NCBI GenBank assembly: GCA_903904515.1
Contig: CAIVCR010000014.1
Span: forward strand, 1-40,244
Direction of reading: 5' to 3'
Origin: an uncultured Bacteroidia bacterium
GTDB taxonomy: Bacteria > Bacteroidota > Bacteroidia > Bacteroidales > Prolixibacteraceae
DNA: 40,244 bases
Under the pieces are notes generated by a model. The model was not told the origin of the DNA, did not search any database, and worked only from the letters and a program-made list of their open reading frames with translations. Both the position numbers and the translations under genes were made by a program. Position 1 is the stretch's first letter. Every line of letters starts with the position of its first letter. Below, piece after piece: positions 32,152-39,377 of this stretch.

Positions 32152-34491
32152 TCATTTGACAACCACCGCATCCACCGGACAAACCTGGCGGCAGGCGTCG
32201 CATTTAATACACAAGTCGGTATTAATCACATGTTTTTGGTGCGGAAGAAATGGAATGGCCTCTACCGGACATCGTTGAACGCACAGTGTGCATCCGATGC
32301 AATCGTCAGTGATAGAATAGTTTATCAATTCGGTGCATTTACCTGTAGGGCAAATGCCATTTAAATGGGCCTCATATTCCTCCCTGAAATATTTTAAGGT
32401 ACTTAAAATGGGATTTGGTGCGGTTCGTCCTAATCCGCAAAGAGAACCCTTCTTTGTCCATTCTGCCAGCTTTTCGAGTTTTTCGAGGTCGCCCGGCTGC
32501 CCTTTTCCCTTTGTGAGGTTATCCATAATATCGAGCATCCTTTTCGTTCCCACGCGACAAAAAGTGCATTTGCCGCACGACTCATCCTGAGTAAAGGAGA
32601 GGAAAAACCGGGCAATATCAACCATGCAATCGGTGTCGTCAAGGACGATCAATCCACCTGAACCCATCATTGCACCAAGGCTTGTAAGCGACTCATAATC
32701 AATTGGTGTATCCTGTAAGCTGGCGGGAATACAGCCGCCTGAAGGACCTCCTATCTGGACTGCCTTGAATTTACGTCCGTTGGCAATACCGCCGCCGATT
32801 TCATCAACGATCTGTCTGATTGTCATTCCCATTGGGACTTCTATCAATCCGCCGCGAGCCACTTTTCCTGCAAGGGCAAAAACCTTGGTTCCTTTACTTT
32901 TCTCGGTGCCAATGCGGGTAAACCGGTCAACTGTATCCCGCATAATAAAAGAGATATGGGCGAATGTTTCTGTATTATTGACTAGTGTTGGTAATCCGAA
33001 TAATCCCTTCACAGCCGGGAAGGGTGGTCTGAGATGGGGAAATCCCCTATTGCCCTCGATGGACTGGATCAGTGCGGTCTCCTCCCCACAAACAAAAGCG
33101 CCGGCACCTTCATAAACTTTCACATTGAAATTAAAGCCTGATCCAAGTATATTGTTGCCAATCAGATTATTATCCTGACAAATCTGAAGTGCTGCCCGGA
33201 TTCTTGTCACTGCGAGCGGGTATTCTGCACGAATATAGAAGTAACCTTCGCAACTATTCACCGCAAAAGCACCAATAATCATCCCTTCAATAACCCGGTA
33301 CGGGTACGATTCGAGAAGCATCCGGTCCATGAAAGCTCCAGGGTCTCCTTCATCACCATTGCAAATGAGGTATTTAAGGTCGCTTTCCTGTTTAGCAACA
33401 AGTTCCCATTTAATCCCCGTTGGGAAGCCTGCTCCTCCCCGTCCCCTGATACCGCTTGTTTTGATTTTATCAATCACCTGAGCAGGTGTATATTCACTGA
33501 ACACTTTTTTTAATGCGAGAAATCCACCTTTCTGCTGGTACTCTTCAAGATCAAGAGGATTGATTAAACCCCTGTGCTCTGTGGCAATTGGAAACTGCTT
33601 TCCAAGAAAAGATGAAACATGTTTTTCTCTGATATTCAATTCATACCGTTCGATCCCCTTCCATTGATGATCCGTCTGAATATTTTCAATAACATTCAGA
33701 AATTTATTTTTTAGTCTCGAAAAACGACCTGCCGGCTGAAAATGAGACATTACAATTTGTTGAATATCTTCAGGTTTTACTTTGGAATATAGGGTTGGTT
33801 CCCCCTTAACGGGGACAATTTCAACCAACGGTACCTGGTGACACATACCCACACAGCCAACGCTTTTAAGTTTGACCTGCAATCCGGTTTGGTTAATTGT
33901 ATGTTCGACAGCATCTTTAATATCGCTGCTGCCACTAGCCACACAGCACGAACCAAGACCGATCCTGATTTCCCCCTGAATCTCACTGCCGTCCGTTTTC
34001 CGAAAGAATTTTTTGCCTTTATTAGCCTTTATGCTTTCAAAGTCTTTAATAATATCGGCAGCCTTATCGGATGTTACATGCCCATAAGTTATATGATCTA
34101 TTTGAACTACAGGTGCCAGCGTACAGCATCCCAGGCAACTAACTTTTTCTATGGTATATTTTCGGGTTACATCAGTGTTCTGTCCCTCCTTTAAATTAAA
34201 TGCCCTTCTTAAAGAATCGTAAACCAGTCCGGCTCCTTTAACATGGCAGGCTGTTCCGACACACACTCGTACCATATGTTCGCCCACAGGGGCAAGCCTG
34301 AACTGTGAATAAAAACTGGCAACTCCTATGATTTCGGCAGGTTTGATATCAGTGGTGTCGCTAACCCTTCGTAAAGCGGCTTCCGGCAAATAGTTATATT
34401 CGCGTTGAATAGCCTGAAGAATAGGAATTAAGGCTGTTTTAGTACTCCCCTTCTCCGCAATAGTACGGTCTATTTTATCCAGATTAATCAT
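32152..34491 (-). CDS. Fused NuoE-NuoF-type NADH-binding Fe-S flavoprotein (HydC-HydB/Bfu-like)
   Basis: The 779-residue cytoplasmic protein contains, in order, a NuoE thioredoxin-like [2Fe-2S] domain (Cys 77, 82, 119, 123), a second thioredoxin-like Fe-S domain (GSCC 180-183, GCVGMC 212-217), the NuoF core with FMN/NADH sites GRGGAGFPTGIKW (350-362), GDEGDPGAF (379-387) and GAGAFVCGEETALIQSIEG (462-480), the N3-type [4Fe-4S] site SCGKCTFCR with SLCGLG (Cys 639, 642, 645, 685), and a C-terminal 2x[4Fe-4S] ferredoxin (Cys 731-741 and 761-771). Complex I NuoF lacks the second and last domains. Their presence is typical of HydB in bifurcating hydrogenases and the wider Bfu family, where NuoE-like HydC is separate. 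Here the two are fused. No hydrogenase or formate dehydrogenase subunit is in the window. Confidence 0.9.
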   Translation of the reverse strand: MINLDKIDRTIAEKGSTKTALIPILQAIQREYNYLPEAALRRVSDTTDIKPAEIIGVASFYSQFRLAPVGEHMVRVCVGTACHVKGAGLVYDSLRRAFNLKEGQNTDVTRKYTIEKVSCLGCCTLAPVVQIDHITYGHVTSDKAADIIKDFESIKANKGKKFFRKTDGSEIQGEIRIGLGSCCVASGSSDIKDAVEHTINQTGLQVKLKSVGCVGMCHQVPLVEIVPVKGEPTLYSKVKPEDIQQIVMSHFQPAGRFSRLKNKFLNVIENIQTDHQWKGIERYELNIREKHVSSFLGKQFPIATEHRGLINPLDLEEYQQKGGFLALKKVFSEYTPAQVIDKIKTSGIRGRGGAGFPTGIKWELVAKQESDLKYLICNGDEGDPGAFMDRMLLESYPYRVIEGMIIGAFAVNSCEGYFYIRAEYPLAVTRIRAALQICQDNNLIGNNILGSGFNFNVKVYEGAGAFVCGEETALIQSIEGNRGFPHLRPPFPAVKGLFGLPTLVNNTETFAHISFIMRDTVDRFTRIGTEKSKGTKVFALAGKVARGGLIEVPMGMTIRQIVDEIGGGIANGRKFKAVQIGGPSGGCIPASLQDTPIDYESLTSLGAMMGSGGLIVLDDTDCMVDIARFFLSFTQDESCGKCTFCRVGTKRMLDIMDNLTKGKGQPGDLEKLEKLAEWTKKGSLCGLGRTAPNPILSTLKYFREEYEAHLNGICPTGKCTELINYSITDDCIGCTLCVQRCPVEAIPFLPHQKHVINTDLCIKCDACRQVCPVDAVVVK

Positions 34492-34527
34492 TATCAGGTT
34501 TTTGAGCCATATGTAAATCCATGAATT

Positions 34528-36354
34528 TTACTTTTTACCAATACAATAAATGAATTTAGGTGTTCTAAGGTACATCCGACCATCCTTAAATACCGGGGTT
34601 GTGGTAATTTTTTCACCCGCATCACCTTCGCCCAGAATTTTTTCTGTTTTTGCTGCCTCAAAAACTTTCATTTTCCCTGATGTATTATATGTATATAGCT
34701 TATTTTCACATACTACAGGAGATGAATAAAATCCTGTTCCATCCTCCTTCACCCAGTATTTCTCACCGGTTTTGGCATCATAACATGCAAGTACTCCATA
34801 GCTGGTTGCAATAAAAAGTAGTCCGTTGGCACAAACAGGACTTGCCACTTCAGGCATATACTCGTCACTTTCCCAAACCTTTGCTTTCTTAACCGGATCT
34901 ATAGCGACCAACCTGGCATACTCGTTGGCAGCAAAGATGAGGCCACTTCCGAACCCCGGAGATGGTCCGACTTCACCCATCATACAGTCGACAGACCACA
35001 GTTCCTTACCCGAATCAGTGTCGTATCCCGCCACCATTGGTTCGGTAGAAAGGACAACCTGGTATTGTCCGTTAATCTCAGCTAAAATTGGACTTGCCCA
35101 GGAAATTTTGCCCTTTCGAATCGTTTCCCATGCCAACTCTCCGGTAGCCGCTTTGAGTGCCAACAATTTCCGGCTTTTATTTGTATCGTACTGAATAAAG
35201 ATTTTGTCCTTCCACATGATCAGCGACGAAGCATGACCATAATGGTTATCAGGAATTCCGAGATTACGGGCCCAGATACGATTGCCATCCAGATCAAAAC
35301 AGATAATATCTCCGGTTGCGAACAAAGCGAATACACGATTACCGTCAGTTGTTAGCGAAGGAGCTGCATATCCTGTATCATCAGTCACCTTCGGAGGTAA
35401 TGCGGGAGAGCCAGGAATCTTGTCAACAGGCTGTTTCCAAATTACTTTGCCGGAATTCTGATCAAAACAATATACTTCGGCTAGCTTTCCGTCAGCTCCG
35501 GAGAGAAATATTTTATTTCCCCAGATTACGGGTGAATTGAACCCCTTTTTGGGGACAGGAGTTTTCCAGATTACATTTTTTCCGGAAGCTGCATCCCATT
35601 CAACAGGTGTACCTTTGGTATAAAATACACCATTTCCAAACGGTCCGCGAAAAGAGGGAACATTTGACTTCAGCTGACTGGAGGAAGGATAGCCGATTTT
35701 TGCAACAGCTGCCGGCAATGGTTTTACCTCAGTGGTTATCGCCGGCCTGGCTTTTAAACTGTCAATGGTGTTTTTTGAAGAATCCAGAATTAACGGGGTC
35801 TGACTAACCTGAATTACTTCAATCTTTTCCTGATTTTCAGTTGATTTTACAGACGCAATAGATTCATCTACATTGTATTTCTGAAGATGATCGACTGACG
35901 CAAGGGAGGCCACTAAACCAAGAACAATAAGAAGTGAACCTGTTATCAGGACCCATCGCTGCGTTAACATCCTGTTAAGCAACTCTTTATCACTCACTTC
36001 AACGGGCTCTTCTATTCTGGACCTTAAATCAAATACCACGCGTAATGAAAATGCCAGTACGATCGCTCCAAAAAGCAATAGGTAACCGCCGGTTTTAACC
36101 TGCCATTGGGTGTTAAAATAGGCTTTGCGGGCCAACAGATCGAAATTTCGGATCTCCTGCTTTAACTCATCACTGTTTGGTTCCTGACTAAGCCGCTTGA
36201 CCAATGATGTAATAGCCTTGCTTTCAAGCGGTTTATTCTTTGCCATCTGAATAAAATTCAACAGCAACAATAAAGCGACCGTTATGCAGAATATTCCCGA
36301 AACAAGGGCAATATTGATGGATAATTTAAGTTTAATATCTTGTTCCATGTGCAT
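34528..36354 (-). CDS. Membrane-anchored PQQ-like beta-propeller protein
   Basis: The 608-residue protein has three transmembrane helices (about 13-36, 88-109 and 133-155). A linker of about 65 residues leads to a periplasmic eight-bladed PQQ-like propeller (about 225-608), with W-docking repeats such as GKVIWKQPVDK, GNRIWARNLG, GELAWETIRKG, GKELWSVDCM, AKVWESDEY and GEKYWVKEDG. The ATG at 36348 (third residue) could also be used. The anchor is like that of membrane-bound quinoprotein dehydrogenases, but I see no clear PQQ- and calcium-binding set, so the cofactor is doubtful. Its place directly after the NapH-like gene suggests that it works with that membrane polyferredoxin. Confidence 0.85.
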   Translation of the reverse strand: MHMEQDIKLKLSINIALVSGIFCITVALLLLLNFIQMAKNKPLESKAITSLVKRLSQEPNSDELKQEIRNFDLLARKAYFNTQWQVKTGGYLLLFGAIVLAFSLRVVFDLRSRIEEPVEVSDKELLNRMLTQRWVLITGSLLIVLGLVASLASVDHLQKYNVDESIASVKSTENQEKIEVIQVSQTPLILDSSKNTIDSLKARPAITTEVKPLPAAVAKIGYPSSSQLKSNVPSFRGPFGNGVFYTKGTPVEWDAASGKNVIWKTPVPKKGFNSPVIWGNKIFLSGADGKLAEVYCFDQNSGKVIWKQPVDKIPGSPALPPKVTDDTGYAAPSLTTDGNRVFALFATGDIICFDLDGNRIWARNLGIPDNHYGHASSLIMWKDKIFIQYDTNKSRKLLALKAATGELAWETIRKGKISWASPILAEINGQYQVVLSTEPMVAGYDTDSGKELWSVDCMMGEVGPSPGFGSGLIFAANEYARLVAIDPVKKAKVWESDEYMPEVASPVCANGLLFIATSYGVLACYDAKTGEKYWVKEDGTGFYSSPVVCENKLYTYNTSGKMKVFEAAKTEKILGEGDAGEKITTTPVFKDGRMYLRTPKFIYCIGKK

Positions 36355-36370
36355 GCGATAATTAACTACA

Positions 36371-37633
36371 TTATTTCTTTACCGGACAATAGCTTATGCA
36401 CCTTGCACAGCTATAACAATTACTTTTATCGGGTTCATAGTCACTCTTTGTCCGAAAAATGACCTGATTGAGCAATGACATTCCGATTACGAAACCCATA
36501 AATCCGCCGGCCAACCAACATCCGATATAAAATTTATGACGAATTATTGTTGCCTCATTGACAAGTATTTCCATTGATTTACCTGAACTAAGAAATGCCT
36601 GAACATCGAGATTTTTTTCATCATTGTGCACTTCAGGTTTGGAAATTAACAGTTCAGCCAGATATACCTTGGGATTTGCCTTCGAAATCCAGGTATGGGC
36701 TTTTGAGCCAGCGAAGCCCAAGGACAAGACCCATATTGGTATCAGCAACAGGTAAACCAGAAAGCGGTTAACGCCCCAAATTCTGTGCTTTACCTGCTTT
36801 TCATCAGTGGGCAAATCAATGGCATCAAACGGGCACGAGTCACTGCACAGTTTGCATTGAATGCAGGCTGCGGGAGATATGGTAAGGTGCCATTTTGAAA
36901 ACTTGGACATCCAGCTCAGCAGGACTCCATAAGGACATAGAAACCGGCAATATGGACGAGCCACAAACATTCCCATTAATAAAAATGCGATTCCAAGGAC
37001 AATCATGTGGAATGCGGCATCCATTCTAAAGATTCCGACAAATGGGTCATACCGGCAAATAATAAAATCGGTACCTGTAGCTGCAAACAGAACAGCAATG
37101 GTGAGATACAGGTACGGAATGAGCCCCAGCGTTTTTCGAAGCCATTCGGGTAGCGACAGCGGTTTAATAATTATTAAATCCTGTATTGCCCCCAGAGAAC
37201 AGGCACCGGCGCAAAAAGTCCTTCCAAAGTAGAGGGTGAAAAGAAGCGGCAGTAAGAAAAACAGCAAGGTTGAGACGGAGATGGCATATCCGGGATCGAA
37301 AATCGTCAGTGCCACATTCTGAATTGATCCGATTGAGCAAATGCAACCATCCCGGTAAAAACCGAAGTAGAGTAAGGTGAATAGTGATAGCCACACCATC
37401 CATTTTCGTGATCGCTTCCGTACTGCCAGCCAACTTGCAAGCGAAAGGACAACCAGCAACACGAAAACATCGGTATATTCAAGTGCCAGCGCACGAGGCT
37501 CAGGAGTTATTGGTGTCGGCTGATGATACCCGGTCCCAAATTCTGGTTTTGGAAATCGCTGTTTCTGAGTCATTCCTGCTAAACTGTAAAACAGTAAAGT
37601 AAATAGCAGCGATATCTTAATCCATTTATTCAT
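36371..37633 (-). CDS. NapH/NosR-like membrane polyferredoxin
   Basis: The 420-residue inner-membrane protein has about six or seven helices and four cysteine-rich sites. Signal-like helix 1 (about 7-22) is followed by a short periplasmic stretch. The membrane Cys motifs are FCAGACSLGAIQD (Cys 141, 145) and CRFLCPYGVLLS (Cys 229, 233), both typical of NosR/NapH/CcpM proteins. The first [4Fe-4S] site is CIQCKLCSDSCP (257-268) and the second is CYSCARCISYCP (406-417) at the C-terminus. An extra DGCICSIG (Cys 97, 99) lies between helices. There is no N-terminal FMN domain, unlike NosR. Such proteins pass electrons between quinol and periplasmic acceptors. It sits between a Tat-exported ferredoxin and a propeller gene. 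Confidence 0.88.
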   Translation of the reverse strand: MNKWIKISLLFTLLFYSLAGMTQKQRFPKPEFGTGYHQPTPITPEPRALALEYTDVFVLLVVLSLASWLAVRKRSRKWMVWLSLFTLLYFGFYRDGCICSIGSIQNVALTIFDPGYAISVSTLLFFLLPLLFTLYFGRTFCAGACSLGAIQDLIIIKPLSLPEWLRKTLGLIPYLYLTIAVLFAATGTDFIICRYDPFVGIFRMDAAFHMIVLGIAFLLMGMFVARPYCRFLCPYGVLLSWMSKFSKWHLTISPAACIQCKLCSDSCPFDAIDLPTDEKQVKHRIWGVNRFLVYLLLIPIWVLSLGFAGSKAHTWISKANPKVYLAELLISKPEVHNDEKNLDVQAFLSSGKSMEILVNEATIIRHKFYIGCWLAGGFMGFVIGMSLLNQVIFRTKSDYEPDKSNCYSCARCISYCPVKK

Positions 37634-37655
37634 GAATATCTTATTGTATTACTTT

Positions 37656-38213
37656 TCAACCCTCTTTTGTGAAACTACCCTTGACTTTATAGGCATTACT
37701 TGCCTTAACCCGTGAAATTGCTTCAGAGGGACACAACCGTGCGATTGAACACTCATTGCAATTGAGACAAATGTTGTGAATAATCTGCAAATGCAATGAC
37801 CCATTTCCAAATGATGTGCACCCTTTGACGCATTTGGCGCATCCAATGCAAAGGTCTCTATTTATAACATATTCAAAATAAGGCTCCTCAATGTATTTCC
37901 GCTGAATTGCAGCTGTTGGGCAGAGTTGATTCTCAGCTGCAGTGGAGAGTTTATTCGGATCCGGTTTAAGATAACCGCCGCACAGGTCACAGTAACCGCA
38001 CAGATCAAAGGCGTGAATACATTTTACTGCCGATGGGGTCATCACGCACGAAGTGGCGCATCTGCCACACTGGGTGCATTTGAACGGGTCGATTTGCCAG
38101 ACATATTTCTCTGCGGTCAGATTCCTGGCTGTTATTCCACCCACAGCCCCCAATGTGATGAGCAATGAGAGGCGGGTACCTTTCCGTATAAAATCGCGTC
38201 TACTGTTATTCAT
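37656..38213 (-). CDS. Tat-exported polyferredoxin (NapG-like)
   Basis: The start at 38213 (MNNSRRDFIRKGTRLSLLI) gives 185 residues and a twin-arginine signal SRRDFIRKG. A strong ribosome site AAGGAG (38221-38226) stands 7 nt before it, so the longer start at 38264 is unlikely. The Fe-S sites are CTQCGRCATSC, CGYCDLCGG, LCPTAAI, CIGCAKCVKGC and CLNCNECSIARLCP, enough for about four [4Fe-4S] clusters as in NapG and related proteins. It should act in the periplasm or on the outer face of the inner membrane and exchange electrons with the NapH-like protein 21 bp downstream. The first 8 nt overlap the end of the small Cys-rich gene. Confidence 0.88.
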   Translation of the reverse strand: MNNSRRDFIRKGTRLSLLITLGAVGGITARNLTAEKYVWQIDPFKCTQCGRCATSCVMTPSAVKCIHAFDLCGYCDLCGGYLKPDPNKLSTAAENQLCPTAAIQRKYIEEPYFEYVINRDLCIGCAKCVKGCTSFGNGSLHLQIIHNICLNCNECSIARLCPSEAISRVKASNAYKVKGSFTKEG

Positions 38214-38403
38214 TTTTTTTCTCCTTATTTGCTTGTGGAAGATCACATTGAGAATACTTACCACAATTTTTGCATAAAGTTGAGACTGAACAATTATCAG
38301 GGCTAACCACCTTGTTTTCTACAATAAGAAAAGTGCTAAGTAGTCCAATAACTGATAAAATAGTCAGGCGAATTCCCTGTATAAAAAAATCTTTTCTGTT
38401 CAT
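38206..38403 (-). CDS. 65-residue Cys-rich small protein with export signal
   Basis: The product begins MNRKDFFIQGIRLTILSVIGLL, an N-R-K-D-F-F variant of the Tat motif plus a hydrophobic stretch (about 12-28). The mature part of about 35 residues has CSVSTLCKNCGKYSQC (Cys 38, 44, 47, 53). Four cysteines in 16 residues could hold one Fe-S or metal site. A ribosome site AAGGAG (38409-38414) lies 5 nt before the ATG. The ATG overlaps the stop of the NHL gene (ATGA) and its end overlaps the polyferredoxin start, so it is clearly translated in the operon. I know no named family for it. Confidence 0.72.
   Translation of the reverse strand: MNRKDFFIQGIRLTILSVIGLLSTFLIVENKVVSPDNCSVSTLCKNCGKYSQCDLPQANKEKKNE
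38221..38226 (-). promoter_or_regulatory. Strong Shine-Dalgarno site for the polyferredoxin gene
   Basis: AAGGAG lies 7 nt before the ATG at 38213 on the minus strand. Strong sites are uncommon in Bacteroidota, and it decides the start of the NapG-like gene. Confidence 0.75.
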
Positions 38404-39368
38404 CGTTTCTCCTTTCTTACAAATAGACGTACCATTTTTCGATCCATATCCAGGACGTAAATATTCCCCTGGTTATCAACTGCCAGATCTGGGGCATGAC
38501 TATTCTCCTTAAATTTTGATGGGGCAGCAACAATGCCCAAAAACTCACCCGAAGGTTTGTAGATTTTAACCCGGATCGTCCCCTTTTCACTGGTGACAAA
38601 ACATCCGTCAGGTAAAAAGGCGAAATAGGCAGGATTGCAGCATCCGCTAAAACCTTCAACTCTCACGGAAGTTGCCTTCCACCAGGTTCGAAGTTCACCA
38701 TTCAATGTATAATTTTCGAGCGAATGTTTTCCGGGATTGACAATCCAAAGCTCCCCGTCAGGATTAACAGCAAGCTCGAAATAGGGACTCGGAATAATAA
38801 ACCCGTGAATCTGATCATTCCCGGATTTACCTGCAATCTCTCCCATCGGTTTTCCCTGAAGGGTAAACTTCCGGACAATTCGTTTACCGGCATCAGCAAC
38901 AAATACCATTTCCGATTTTTCTGCAATGGAGGTAATTACCGTACTATCTGAAAAAGTGTTCCAATCAGCAATCTTTAGCCCATCACTATTCAAAACGGAT
39001 ACCGATTTCCGAAATCCGATAAAAATATTTTTCTGCGATACAAACACGCAGGTTGGTTTTTGATCAAAGGGTACTTCTTTGATTAATTTTCCGGAAGGTT
39101 CTATAATCTGCATTTTTTGATCACCCACAACAAAAATTTTCCCATCCTGAAAACACATCCCTGAAGGTTCTGAGAAGTTAATTGCAAGGTCACGACTTTC
39201 ATTAAACATAATCAATGACGTGTCAATGCGCGCAAATGGATCGGCATCGAGAGCATAAGGATTGGCCGGAAGCTCATCCGGTTTGGAAGAGTAATAATCA
39301 TAGGTAACAACTGTTACAATCACAATGGCCAGAATAATCAGAAAAAAAACGATCCCCTTGTTCTTCAT
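38400..39368 (-). CDS. NHL-repeat six-bladed propeller protein with N-terminal anchor
   Basis: The ATG at 39368 (MKNKGIVFFLIILAIVIVTVV) gives 322 residues with an uncleaved-looking N-terminal helix (about 6-22). Six NHL-type blades follow with repeats such as PSGMCFQDGKIFVVGDQKMQIIEPSGKL, MVFVADAGKRIVRKFTLQGKPMG, ELAVNPDGELWIVNPGKHSLENYTLNGEL and DLAVDNQGNIYVLDMDRKMVRLF. A GFSGCCNPAYFAFLPDG motif (two adjacent Cys) lies near residue 240 and is a possible metal or cofactor site. It probably faces the periplasm. It is 9 nt after the next upstream propeller gene and overlaps the small Cys-rich gene by 4 nt. Confidence 0.85.
   Translation of the reverse strand: MKNKGIVFFLIILAIVIVTVVTYDYYSSKPDELPANPYALDADPFARIDTSLIMFNESRDLAINFSEPSGMCFQDGKIFVVGDQKMQIIEPSGKLIKEVPFDQKPTCVFVSQKNIFIGFRKSVSVLNSDGLKIADWNTFSDSTVITSIAEKSEMVFVADAGKRIVRKFTLQGKPMGEIAGKSGNDQIHGFIIPSPYFELAVNPDGELWIVNPGKHSLENYTLNGELRTWWKATSVRVEGFSGCCNPAYFAFLPDGCFVTSEKGTIRVKIYKPSGEFLGIVAAPSKFKENSHAPDLAVDNQGNIYVLDMDRKMVRLFVRKEKR
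38409..38414 (-). promoter_or_regulatory. Strong Shine-Dalgarno site for the 65-residue protein
   Basis: AAGGAG lies 5 nt before the ATG at 38403 on the minus strand, inside the 3' end of the NHL gene. It supports real translation of the small gene. Confidence 0.7.
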
Positions 39369-39377
39369 AACCATATT

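Noticed and set aside
33838-34194. 118-residue plus-strand open frame
   Set aside because: Antisense shadow of the NuoE-NuoF fusion gene, which has full domain support.
39304-39317. Second GTAACA-AC-TGTTAC palindrome like the Crp/Fnr operator
   Set aside because: It lies inside the NHL gene and encodes part of the hydrophobic N-terminal helix (VTVVT); such codons give the match by chance.
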